Shown in pieces: positions 1 through 6,773 of a DNA stretch of 9,933 nucleotides; the stretch's first letter is position 1; the number at the start of each line of letters is the position of its first letter. Under the pieces are notes generated by a model. That model did not search any database. It worked only from the letters and a program-made list of their open reading frames with translations, and was not told the origin of the DNA. Source of the DNA: Deltaproteobacteria bacterium (GTDB lineage Bacteria > Desulfobacterota > Binatia > UBA9968 > CAXXLF01). The translations under genes were made by a program, and so were the position numbers. The stretch is taken from NCBI GenBank assembly GCA_022571535.1, contig JACZXR010000047.1, positions 1 through 9,933 on the forward strand, given 5' to 3'.

Positions 1-141
1 CAGCCAAACCTCGTCCACCCCACCCCGTTCCGATTCGATGCTCTCGTCGATTTCGCCCGCAAAATAATGCTCTTGAATCCGCTCGGCCATATGTTTATCC
101 GCTTCCAACTCCTGCCCCTCAAGACGGCGCCGGGACTTCAT
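1..141 (-). CDS. Possible partial ORF of unknown function, running off the left edge
   Basis: An open frame starts with ATG at 141 and continues leftward past base 1, giving 47 codons. The product starts MKSRRRLEGQELEADKH and is strongly hydrophilic, rich in Glu and Asp, with a mixed codon choice that looks coding. I recognise no family. The frame is also open upstream of 141, but that part lies antisense to a convincing DUF1501 N-terminus, and no ATG, GTG or TTG occurs in frame there. No good ribosome binding site is seen; GAGG lies only 2 nt from the ATG. The segment is about 56% G+C, against more than 70% for the adjoining 122-286. It may be a real gene start, the interior of a gene joined to foreign sequence, or a chance frame. 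Confidence 0.3.
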   Translation of the reverse strand, partial: MKSRRRLEGQELEADKHMAERIQEHYFAGEIDESIESERGGVDEVWL

Positions 142-1681
142 GACCTCGATGGGGCTGGCGGCAGCCGGCGGCGCGATGGTGCTCAGCGGCGCCCCGGTGC
201 GCGCTTTCGGGCAAACGTCGCTCTTGGCGCACCTGCGCCATCTCGAAACCGACCGCGTGCTGGTACTCGTCCAGCTCTCGGGCGGCCCTCTCCACCAGTT
301 CATCATAGCGCTCGTTTTTCCACCGTGTATTGTTGTTACCGCTGGTAGAGGTAAAGAGCTTCATGAAGTTGTCCGGATCAGGGTAATCGGCTCCCCAGCC
401 CAGGCGAAAGAGGTGAGGCGGATCGTTATTGAGTTTATTGAGATAGACCTTCCATTCCTGATTGTCCAGGCGGACCAGCACGTCCAAGTTCTGCTTCCAC
501 ATGCTTTGAATGGCCTCTGCCACCATCTTGTGAGTCTCGTCCGTATTGTAGCCGAGGGTGATCTCCGGAAATCCCTTGCCATTGGGATAGCCTGCTTCGG
601 TAAGGAGACGCCTGGCCTCAGATGGGTTAAATGGGAGTCCAATTTCGGGGTTGTGGCCGATCATCCCTGGAGGGATCCAGGAGTTTATGGGTTGTTCACC
701 TCCATGGAGGATCTTGGGAAAGATGCGCCGATCAATGGCCATGGCGAATGCCTTGCGCACACGGACATCGTCGAAGGGTTTCCGGTCGGTCACAAAGCCG
801 TAATAGTATCCCCTCAGCTGCGGGACTATCCGGAAACCGGGCTGTCTGATCAGCCGGTGCTTTTCAAAGATAGGGATACTCCGGTTGTCGATGAAATCGA
901 GTTGGCCTTGTTCGTACATGGCCAGGGCCGTGGTATTCTCGCTGACTATAACCATCTCGATTCTATCTATGGCGGGCTTCCCGAGAAAGAAACCGGGGTT
1001 TGCCTTGAGTCGAATCTCGTCTTCGTGACTCCATGATTCCAGCAAAAATGGTCCGTTTGTGACGATGGTGGATGGGTCGGTCCAGCGGGTGCCATTTTTT
1101 TCCACTATATCTCTTCGCTGGGGAAACGTAACTTCAAATGTGGTGATGGCCAAGAAATAAGGGGCGGTGTGCTTTAGCCGGACCTCGAGCGTCCAGTCAT
1201 CCAATGCTCGAACACCTACAAGGTCACTGTCTGTGATCTTTCCCTGATTGTAGGGTTCGGCATTTAAGATGTCGTATAGGATGTAAGCATATTCAGAAGC
1301 AGTTGAGGGATTTAATAGTCGCTTCCAGGAATATTCAAAATCCTGGGCACGGACGCTTTTTCCATCACTCCACAGGACATCGTCTCTCAAACGAAAGATA
1401 ATCTTTCTTCCATTGTCGTGAATCTCCCAGGATTTTGCCACCATGGGGGCTGGCCTGAGGTTGCGGTCGAACTCTGTGAGGCCAACCATGAGGTTGACGA
1501 TGACGTTGAACGAGACTTGGTCCGTAGCCAGGGACCAGTCGAGGCTGGGAGGCTCCGTCCCGAGGTTGACTCGAAAGACTTTCTCTTGCGCCTGTTCAGA
1601 GGAAGGGGCACAGGACGATAGCGCTAGGAACAGGCAGAGTGCCAGCGTGGTGGCTCTGTATGGCAGATAAGGAGTCCGCAA
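119..1681 (-). CDS. Oligopeptide ABC transporter substrate-binding lipoprotein, OppA-like, C-terminus replaced
   Basis: This is a periplasmic peptide-binding protein of the SBP_bac_5 family, which delivers peptides to an Opp/Dpp-type ABC importer. The N-terminus has a short basic region, a hydrophobic core and a lipobox LSSC with Cys24, so it should be a membrane-anchored lipoprotein. Family landmarks include GTEPPSLDW (41-49), the block LRDDVLWSDGKSV (98-110) with AQDFEYSWKRL (112-122), TNGPF (208-212) and GWGADYPDP in the C-terminal lobe. The start is TTG at 1681; the frame stops at 1706-1708 and has no ATG or GTG before the signal peptide. Authentic homology ends near residues 465-474 (RAARELDEYQ). 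The remaining 45-50 residues are Arg/His/Ala-rich and antisense to a DUF1501 gene, so the normal last 60 or so residues are absent. No permease or ATPase genes are in view. The neighbouring divergent dipeptidase suggests peptide use. Confidence 0.88.
   Translation of the reverse strand: MRTPYLPYRATTLALCLFLALSSCAPSSEQAQEKVFRVNLGTEPPSLDWSLATDQVSFNVIVNLMVGLTEFDRNLRPAPMVAKSWEIHDNGRKIIFRLRDDVLWSDGKSVRAQDFEYSWKRLLNPSTASEYAYILYDILNAEPYNQGKITDSDLVGVRALDDWTLEVRLKHTAPYFLAITTFEVTFPQRRDIVEKNGTRWTDPSTIVTNGPFLLESWSHEDEIRLKANPGFFLGKPAIDRIEMVIVSENTTALAMYEQGQLDFIDNRSIPIFEKHRLIRQPGFRIVPQLRGYYYGFVTDRKPFDDVRVRKAFAMAIDRRIFPKILHGGEQPINSWIPPGMIGHNPEIGLPFNPSEARRLLTEAGYPNGKGFPEITLGYNTDETHKMVAEAIQSMWKQNLDVLVRLDNQEWKVYLNKLNNDPPHLFRLGWGADYPDPDNFMKLFTSTSGNNNTRWKNERYDELVERAARELDEYQHAVGFEMAQVRQERRLPESAHRGAAEHHRAAGCRQPHRGHEVPAPS
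122..286 (+). pseudogene. N-terminal fragment of a DUF1501-family Tat-exported protein
   Basis: In the + frame containing the ATG at 140, the translation holds a twin-arginine signal (RRRRDFMTSMGLAAAGG, then a hydrophobic stretch ending GAPVRAFG). After it comes TDRVLVLVQLSGG, the characteristic start of the mature domain of DUF1501 proteins, where the family normally continues NDGLNT. Here the match stops at about 286 and the frame runs into sequence antisense to oppA, so at most about 55 residues of a roughly 400-500-residue protein remain. The arginine motif lies upstream of ATG 140, and no ATG, GTG or TTG is found in frame between the stop at 74-76 and ATG 140, so the true start is missing too. 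G+C is above 70%, unlike either flank. DUF1501 proteins are exported proteins of unclear function, often encoded beside DUF1800 genes. The family call is from motif recognition only. Confidence 0.6.
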
Positions 1682-1733
1682 TGTTGAAGCAAAGAGAAAA
1701 TAGTGCTAGGAAAACGTCTCTTTAACTAAACTA

Positions 1734-1762
1734 TTACTATCTCAATATGGGAATTGGTTCAA
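1734..1762 (-). promoter_or_regulatory. Weak candidate promoter for the oppA-like gene
   Basis: The 110-bp gap between the divergent peptide-binding protein and dipeptidase genes must hold their start signals. On the minus strand TTGAAC (1762-1757) and TAGTAA (1739-1734) are separated by 17 bp, about 50 bp upstream of the TTG start. The hexamers match the sigma-70 consensus at only 4/6 and 3/6. No better pair was found for the dipeptidase on the + strand. Confidence 0.22.
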
Positions 1763-1793
1763 GGCGTGACGATTTAAGGGAAAGGGGAATGTG

Positions 1794-2825
1794 ATGGATC
1801 CAAAGGAGATTCTCAAGCAGTCCGTTGTAGTGGAAGGCCACCGAGATGTCTATGAGCTTCTCTATCGACGCTCGCTCGGGGAGCAGAGTCCCATCCGGGA
1901 TGCGATTGCCCCCAGGCTGATACGTGATGGAATCAATCTTTGTGTCTATGCTATCAGCGGCGACTCCTATTCGCATTCGGACAATTCCGGGAGATTTCTG
2001 GAAACAGCGTTGGAAAACATCGATGTCTTTCTCGAGGAGGCTCCGAGATCAGAGGGGATGATTTCCCTTGTCAAAAACCGATCCGACTTGCCCGACAGGG
2101 TTCGTCCCGGCAATATCTCCTTTATCCTCCACTTCGAGGGCGCCAGACCGCTCCAGGGGAGCATTCACCAGCTCCGGAACTTCTATCGAATCGGTCTCCG
2201 TTCTATGCAGCTTACCTGGAACTTCCGTAACGAGTTGGGAGATGGTGTGTGGGAGCATCACACGAAGGGGAGGCTTACCCGCTTTGGCGTGGAGGTGGTC
2301 AAGGAGATGAACCGCCTGGGGATGGTGGTCGATCTCGCCCATCTCAACCGGGAGGGTTTTTTTCATGCCCTGGAGGTGGCCGAGGCACCGGCCATCGTCA
2401 GTCACGGCAACGCCTGTGGGATGCTGGATCACCCACGCAACTTTGCTGACGATCAGATCAAGGCGATCGCAGATCAGGGTGGTCTGATGGGCATTTTGGC
2501 CTTGCCTGCGCGGGTTGCGAAAAAAGATGCAACCCTGGAGGACCTGCTCAAGCACCTAGACCACATGATAAAGCTGATTGGGGTGGAGCATATTGCCTTG
2601 GGTCTCGATTTTGTGAAGTACGATGGCCCCAGAACGCTCAAAGATCAGCATCACCCAACAGAGAAGCCGGAGCTTCTCAAAGGTCTCGAAGAGGTCGAAG
2701 ATTTGCCAAAACTCATCGAGGGGTTGATCCGCCACGGATATAAGGAAGAAGAGATCAAGCTTATCCTCGGAGGGAACTATCTCCGTGTCCTGAACAGGAT
2801 CCTCCCGGAACAACCGGTCATCTGA
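1794..2825 (+). CDS. Membrane dipeptidase family (peptidase M19) metallohydrolase
   Basis: This is a zinc-dependent dipeptidase of the renal-dipeptidase family (M19), which cleaves dipeptides, often with broad or D-residue tolerance. ATG at 1794 is preferred because AAAGGGG (1781-1787) lies 6 nt before it; a GTG at 1791 is in frame, giving 344 rather than 343 residues. Counting from ATG 1794, all family metal-site elements are visible: the HxD pair H16/D18 (EGHRD), bridging E115 (HFEGARP), H183 (DLAHLN) and H204 (SHGN), then RN at 215-216, D272 (GLDFVKYDG) and the closing LGGNYLRVL motif. The length is normal for bacterial members. There is no signal peptide, so it is probably cytoplasmic. 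It is transcribed divergently from the peptide-binding protein gene, which suggests a peptide uptake and hydrolysis pair. The exact substrate cannot be read from the sequence. Confidence 0.93.
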   Translation: MDPKEILKQSVVVEGHRDVYELLYRRSLGEQSPIRDAIAPRLIRDGINLCVYAISGDSYSHSDNSGRFLETALENIDVFLEEAPRSEGMISLVKNRSDLPDRVRPGNISFILHFEGARPLQGSIHQLRNFYRIGLRSMQLTWNFRNELGDGVWEHHTKGRLTRFGVEVVKEMNRLGMVVDLAHLNREGFFHALEVAEAPAIVSHGNACGMLDHPRNFADDQIKAIADQGGLMGILALPARVAKKDATLEDLLKHLDHMIKLIGVEHIALGLDFVKYDGPRTLKDQHHPTEKPELLKGLEEVEDLPKLIEGLIRHGYKEEEIKLILGGNYLRVLNRILPEQPVI

Positions 2826-2862
2826 CAACGCTAACCTTGATTGGTCCTTCAGCGGGAAGGTC

Positions 2863-3423
2863 TCAGCTTGCCTGGGGGGAAACCGGCTTTCCGAACATTG
2901 TGTCGTAGGCCAGTCGTATGCGGCGCTTTTCCCCTTTGGCCAAATCGTAGATGTCGCACTCCGAGTACGGGTGGGAGTATACATGAAGGCTTACCGCGGC
3001 CTCCCCAAAGGAGGCGAGGTTTTCCACCTCGTGGATATCGGCTGGACCGTCGAGATACCCTCGTTCACCATTGACGGGCTCTTTTAATCTATCCAGGACC
3101 AGGGGCGCTTCAGAGAGCTCACGGTAATTGGTAATGCGTAGCGAGCCCCTCTCCACACGAGTCCAGCAGTATTCCCCTTCGTGCCCATGAATGGGTGCCC
3201 GTTGGCCAATTCCCCAGCATATTACCAACAGCTCGAATGTTTCATCTTTGTAGACGAGGTTGCGTGTGTAGCGGTCGGGCCGAAAACTAATGTAAGTCTC
3301 GAGCGAGTCCGGCTTGATCAGGGTCCCGCTGAGGTATCGATACACTTCGGACGGCCTGAATTCGGTTGCCGCAAAGGCTTGAAGCTCACTCAGAAAGTCC
3401 TCCATCGAGGAATAGATTGGCAT
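2863..3423 (-). CDS. Cysteine dioxygenase (cupin, type I)
   Basis: This enzyme oxidises L-cysteine with O2 to cysteine sulfinate using a mononuclear Fe(II) held by three histidines. The 186-residue protein aligns well with the known active site of mammalian cysteine dioxygenase. R54 in YTRNLV corresponds to the substrate-carboxylate Arg60. H79 and H81 (PIHGHEGEYC) and H131 (IHEVEN) correspond to the iron ligands H86, H88 and H140. S145, H147 and Y149 (SLHVYS) correspond to the Ser-His-Tyr triad. C86 falls where Cys93 sits, the residue cross-linked to the Tyr in eukaryotic enzymes and often Gly in bacterial ones. The Arg at position 54 favours cysteine over 3-mercaptopropionate as substrate. 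The start is ATG 3423, with AGAGG about 11 nt upstream. It has its own promoter (3485-3513), is convergent with the dipeptidase across a 37-bp gap, and appears monocistronic. Confidence 0.9.
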   Translation of the reverse strand: MPIYSSMEDFLSELQAFAATEFRPSEVYRYLSGTLIKPDSLETYISFRPDRYTRNLVYKDETFELLVICWGIGQRAPIHGHEGEYCWTRVERGSLRITNYRELSEAPLVLDRLKEPVNGERGYLDGPADIHEVENLASFGEAAVSLHVYSHPYSECDIYDLAKGEKRRIRLAYDTMFGKPVSPQAS

Positions 3424-3484
3424 TGCCGTCGAGACCTCTTATCTTGAAGAGTAGAGAGGGAACATCGAAGTCGTATGTGCCCTA

Positions 3485-3513
3485 TTTATAGGCAGCCCTT
3501 ACCAGGGCGTCAA
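3485..3513 (-). promoter_or_regulatory. Sigma-70-type promoter of the cysteine dioxygenase gene
   Basis: On the minus strand TTGACG (3513-3508) and TATAAA (3490-3485) are separated by exactly 17 bp. Each hexamer matches the consensus at 5/6. Transcription should begin near 3478, leaving a leader of about 55 nt before the ATG at 3423. No operator or riboswitch-like structure was recognised in the leader. Confidence 0.68.
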
Positions 3514-3537
3514 GGTGAAAAAGACTCTATTGCCAAA

Positions 3538-3695
3538 AGTGTGGATTCATAGATAGCCGAGGGGGCCTGCCCCTCAGCGGGAGCCAATGGGCCTCTGCTT
3601 GTTTGTTTTCAGCTACCTAACCTAACCTTTTTACTTTCTGAGAAGGTTCAGTAACGGATGTCTCCCTTTTTCGGGTCAGACCCCCTTGGCACCAA
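3538..3695. repeat. Tandem direct repeat, copy 1 (about 158 bp)
   Basis: The copy starts AGTGTGGATTCATAGATAG and ends TTGGCACCAA. It is roughly 85% identical by eye to the copy at 3702-3860. The first 64 bases are nearly invariant between copies (4 differences), the middle varies, and CGGATGTCTCCCTTTT and the end are again conserved. It contains a 6-bp stem GAGGGG/CCCCTC with a 5-nt loop at 3559-3575 and the palindrome GGGTCAGACCC at 3673-3683. It holds no ORF with coding character. The nature of the element is unknown. Confidence 0.85.
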
Positions 3696-3701
3696 ACATT
3701 G

Positions 3702-3860
3702 AGTGTGGGTTCATAGATAGCCGAGGGAGCCTTCTCCTCAGCGGGAGCCAATGGGCCTCTGCTTGTCTGCTTCCAAGTACTTAACTTGACCTGCTTGCTC
3801 TCTCTGAGAACGTTTTGTATCGGATGTCTCCCTTTTCGGAGCAGACCCCCTCGGCACCAA
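3702..3860. repeat. Tandem direct repeat, copy 2 (about 159 bp)
   Basis: This is the second copy of the element at 3538-3695, separated from it by 6 bp, so the period is 164 bp. The hairpin near its start is kept in weaker form (GAGGG paired with TCCTC using one G-T pair). The GGGTCAGACCC palindrome has decayed to GGAGCAGACCC. The element lies between two minus-strand genes, upstream of the cysteine dioxygenase promoter and downstream of the receiver-kinase gene. Confidence 0.85.
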
Positions 3861-4010
3861 GAGGCGGGCGTGGATTTCTGAGAGGGAGGAAGGCTGGAGG
3901 CCTGAGGAACAGGAACGATGAGGTTGGTTCAGGCCCTGACAATTGGAGAGACCACCCTAAGGGGTTGGAGGGGTGGCCCTCAAGGCACTGGCCTATTTTC
4001 TCTAGAAATC
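3861..4010. other. Intergenic tail of the repeat block; no gene seen
   Basis: This stretch follows the second repeat and precedes the stop of the receiver-kinase gene at 4011. GTGGATTTC at 3870 falls where a third repeat copy would begin (expected about 3866-3870), but the match fades at once. CCACCC (3952-3957) and GGGTGG (3971-3976) could form a 6-bp stem downstream of the kinase gene. It lacks a T-tract on the minus strand, so it is not a convincing terminator. No ORF with coding character was recognised. Confidence 0.4.
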
Positions 4011-5123
4011 CTAAGGCGCGTGGTGGGAACCTTGATCTCTGTGGTCCTCTGTTCGGAAAGGAAGCCTTAGCACAACGTGGGTTCCAATGCCGGGCTCGCT
4101 CGTTATATGAAGGGTCCCGCCAAGAAAATCAACCAGCTGACGTGATACCGTCAATCCAAGTCCTAGGCCTGAGAACTTACGCTGGGAAGAACTATCTACC
4201 TGCTGAAATGGTTCGAACATAGTCTCGATCTCATTCCCAGGAAATCCTATTCCGCTATCTATAATCTCTAAAATGACACTCCCCTCATTCATGACCAAAC
4301 TCCCTTTGATGGTAATTCGTCCCTGGAGAGTAAATTTGATGGCATTTTGGAAAAGGTTATGAAAGATCCGGGATACCTTTGATTGGTCGCTGAGAATTCG
4401 CATTTCGGTGGATGGTAATTCTATCGATAAATCGACTTCATTTTGCTTTAGGATCTCCTCATAGCATTTTACGCTCTCCTGAACTATGACTTTGACATCG
4501 AACTCTTCCAGCACCAGCGACATATCCCCAGTGTTGAGATAGGTCACCCAAAGGACATTATCAATGAGGTCGAGAAGATCTTTAGAATTTTTATAGACTT
4601 TTTCCATTACCTTCGTTTGCTTTTCTGTAAGGCTGCCGACCGCATGATCCAGAAGAAGGTTGACAAATCCCATAACCACACTGAGGGGCGTTCGTAGTTC
4701 ATGGGAGATATTAGTCAGAAAATCCGATTTGATCTGCTTCAGATTTAGTCGAGCCCTCCTTCGATCCACGGCATTATTCACCTGAGAGAGTATGTGATTT
4801 ACATCAAACGGTTTAGAAACATAGTCAAAGATCCCTAACCTTAAACCTTCCACGGCAGTATTGAGGGAGCCATAACCGGTAATAATAATGGCTTCAACAT
4901 CCTGGTTCTGCTGTTTGACCTTCTCTAAAAGCCTGATGCCAGAGAGTCCAGGCATATTCAGGTCAACAGTTATGAGATCAATAGGAATCCGACTGAGGAT
5001 CTCAAATGCCTGCGCACTCCTATCCGCCGTGTAGACATTATAATAGGGGCTCAGGATCATCTTTACAGATTCCCTTGGGCCGACCTCGTCATCCACAACA
5101 AGGATATTGGCTTTCTCAATCAT
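4011..5123 (-). CDS. Receiver-histidine kinase hybrid (REC-HisKA-HATPase)
   Basis: This is a cytoplasmic two-component protein with an N-terminal receiver and a C-terminal kinase, and no membrane segment. ATG 5123 (MIEKANILVVDDE) gives 370 residues and the usual receiver start. An ATG at 5174 would add 17 hydrophobic residues with no better ribosome site, and a perfect TATAAT at 5151-5146 lies between the two starts. Counted from 5123, the receiver (about 5-120) has D11/D12, phosphoacceptor D54, T82 and K104. HisKA has H141 (ISHELRTP). The ATPase domain has the N-box Asn N260, D289 (DSGIG) and the G-box SGLGLGL (318-324). All catalytic residues are present, so the kinase should be active. Proteins of this layout relay or integrate phosphate from another kinase. 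It lies about 260 bp downstream of the NtrC-type gene on the same strand, so it may be co-transcribed or have its own promoter. Confidence 0.92.
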   Translation of the reverse strand: MIEKANILVVDDEVGPRESVKMILSPYYNVYTADRSAQAFEILSRIPIDLITVDLNMPGLSGIRLLEKVKQQNQDVEAIIITGYGSLNTAVEGLRLGIFDYVSKPFDVNHILSQVNNAVDRRRARLNLKQIKSDFLTNISHELRTPLSVVMGFVNLLLDHAVGSLTEKQTKVMEKVYKNSKDLLDLIDNVLWVTYLNTGDMSLVLEEFDVKVIVQESVKCYEEILKQNEVDLSIELPSTEMRILSDQSKVSRIFHNLFQNAIKFTLQGRITIKGSLVMNEGSVILEIIDSGIGFPGNEIETMFEPFQQVDSSSQRKFSGLGLGLTVSRQLVDFLGGTLHITSEPGIGTHVVLRLPFRTEDHRDQGSHHAP

Positions 5124-5292
5124 TGGTAGTGGTCCAATTGCCCATATTATAAGGCAGAAATGAGCAATCTCCATGCCATCAAATGGAATAGTCTAACCAA
5201 CTGAATTTACAAGAAGATTAAAACTAACTGAGGACAGGTACAGCAAAAACAGACAGAAGAAGAAGGGGAAGACCCTACTTATAGAGGAAGGT

Positions 5293-5316
5293 CAACCCCA
5301 TAGACACAAGGGGTTG
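5293..5316. other. Intergenic 7-bp inverted repeat
   Basis: CAACCCC (5293-5299) and GGGGTTG (5310-5316) form a perfect 7-bp stem with a 10-nt loop. They lie between the end of the NtrC-type gene (5385) and the start of the receiver-kinase gene. No T-tract follows on the minus strand, so it could be an operator, an mRNA structure or a weak terminator. The rest of the gap is A+T-rich and shows nothing else recognisable. Confidence 0.35.
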
Positions 5317-5384
5317 TGGTTTATAACACATGCAGGCGGTGAGCAAAATTGAGCCCTATTTGAACAGTTTTGTTAGACCAGAAG

Positions 5385-6761
5385 TCAAATCCCATCACTG
5401 ATCTTAAGCTTTTCCATCTTATACCGTAATATCCTCCTACTCGTACCCAACAATGATGCAGCCTTAGTTTGGTTAAAACCAGACTTTTCCAGGGCCTTCA
5501 AAATAAGATCCTGCTCGAAATCATCAATGGCGTCACTCAGGGGACGCGAGCCCTTAAGTACCTCCTCTTTCAAGGAAGAGATCTGATCTCGATCACGGAT
5601 ATTATCGGGAAGATCCTCGAGAACAATAGTCTCCCGAGGTGTTAAGATCGTGAGGCGCTCGATCAGATTCTCAAGTTCCCGAACGTTACCAGGCCACGGA
5701 TAGGACATAAAACAATCCACCACTTCAGGTGACAGGGTTTTAGGATCCATGGAGTTTTCCTGTGCTTTAACGCCAAGGAAATGATTGAGGAGTAATGGAA
5801 TATCCTCTTTTTTCTCCCTCAGTGGTGGAAGGTGGATAGACACCACATTGAGCCGGTAAAAGAGATCGGCACGAAAGTCACCCGACTCGGCTAATTTGGG
5901 CAAATCCTTGTTACTTGCAGCTAACATCCGCACATCGACCTTGATCTCCTCCGCACCGCCTAGATGGGTAAAGGTTTCTGTTTCAACAGCTCTAAGAAGT
6001 TTCGCTTGTGTTCCTAAACTAAGCTCTCCGATCTCATCCAGAAAAAGAGTCCCGGCATTAGCTAACTCGAACTGCCCATCCTTTTTATGTATTGCGCCGG
6101 TGAAAGCCCCCCTTTCATGGCCAAAAAGTTCGCTCTCTATTAAAGAATCGGGAAGGGTAGCACAGTTTACCACGATGAAGGGTTTGTCACGACGAGAACT
6201 ATTAAAGTGAATGGCACGGGCAATGAGCTCCTTTCCTGTCCCGCTCTCTCCGGTGATAAGCGCGGTGCTTTTCTTTTCTGCCACGAGACTTACGATTCTA
6301 AAAACCTTAAGCATACACTCAGATTTTCCCACTATGTTTTCAATGCCGAACTTCCGTCCCAACTCTTCCCTTAGGCGTCCCAGTTCTCTCGAAAGCTGAA
6401 TTTTCTCAAGAGCACGGCCCACCCTGAGGCGTATTTCCGCCACATCAAAAGGTTTCGTCACGTAATCAAATGCCCCAAACTCCTTGGAAGTAAACGCTGT
6501 GCGGGCCGTATTTAAGGCCGTCAGCATGATAACTTGACCTTCAGGATGAATGGCCTTAATCTGCTTGAGTACACCAAGGCCGTCTATTCCAGGCATAAGG
6601 ATATCGAGCAGGATAATCTCGGGTTTAGAGGCTTTAACACTATGGACGGCCTCATCACCAGACCCTGCCTCCAAGACACGGAAGTCTTTGCCAAAGACTA
6701 AGCGGATAGACTCTCTCACACCGGCTTCATCATCAATGATTAGCAATGATGGTTGATTCAT
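5385..6761 (-). CDS. NtrC-family sigma-54-dependent response regulator
   Basis: This is a 458-residue DNA-binding activator that uses ATP hydrolysis to open sigma-54 RNA polymerase promoters when phosphorylated. The receiver (1-120) has D10/D11, phosphoacceptor D53, T81 and K103. The AAA+ domain (about 140-370) has Walker A GESGTGKE (171-178), an intact GAFTGA loop (218-223) for sigma-54 contact, Walker B LFLDE (239-243), arginines R297 and R303 and the sensor II motif GNVRELE (358-364). The C-terminus (about 410-454) is a Fis-type helix-turn-helix (NQTKAASLLGTSRRILRYKM). Every required residue is present. The start ATG at 6761 has only a purine-rich AGAGAAGAAAAG upstream and sits 12 nt after the stop of the preceding gene, so the two are co-transcribed. 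Cognate kinases are probably the genes just upstream. No sigma-54 promoter was found in this window, so its targets are probably elsewhere. Confidence 0.95.
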   Translation of the reverse strand: MNQPSLLIIDDEAGVRESIRLVFGKDFRVLEAGSGDEAVHSVKASKPEIILLDILMPGIDGLGVLKQIKAIHPEGQVIMLTALNTARTAFTSKEFGAFDYVTKPFDVAEIRLRVGRALEKIQLSRELGRLREELGRKFGIENIVGKSECMLKVFRIVSLVAEKKSTALITGESGTGKELIARAIHFNSSRRDKPFIVVNCATLPDSLIESELFGHERGAFTGAIHKKDGQFELANAGTLFLDEIGELSLGTQAKLLRAVETETFTHLGGAEEIKVDVRMLAASNKDLPKLAESGDFRADLFYRLNVVSIHLPPLREKKEDIPLLLNHFLGVKAQENSMDPKTLSPEVVDCFMSYPWPGNVRELENLIERLTILTPRETIVLEDLPDNIRDRDQISSLKEEVLKGSRPLSDAIDDFEQDLILKALEKSGFNQTKAASLLGTSRRILRYKMEKLKISDGI

Positions 6762-6773
6762 ATCTTTTCTTCT

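Noticed and set aside
140..1036. Plus-strand ORF of 298 codons
   Set aside because: Only its first 50 or so codons look like a DUF1501 protein; from about 286 on it is the antisense shadow of the oppA-like gene.
2049..2555. Minus-strand ORF of 168 codons
   Set aside because: It is the antisense shadow of the M19 dipeptidase gene, whose motifs are complete on the + strand.
2846..2860. CCTTC/GAAGG hairpin between the convergent dipeptidase and cysteine dioxygenase genes as a terminator
   Set aside because: The stem is only 5 bp and no T-tract follows on either strand.
3686..3704. TTGGCAC followed by TTGA in repeat copy 1 as a sigma-54 promoter
   Set aside because: The spacing is one base too long, the -12 GC is absent and copy 2 lacks the motif.
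3815..4222. Plus-strand ORF of 135 codons spanning the repeat end and the kinase gene
   Set aside because: It has low-complexity Arg/Gly-rich translation, overlaps the well-supported kinase 3' end antisense, and begins inside a non-coding repeat.
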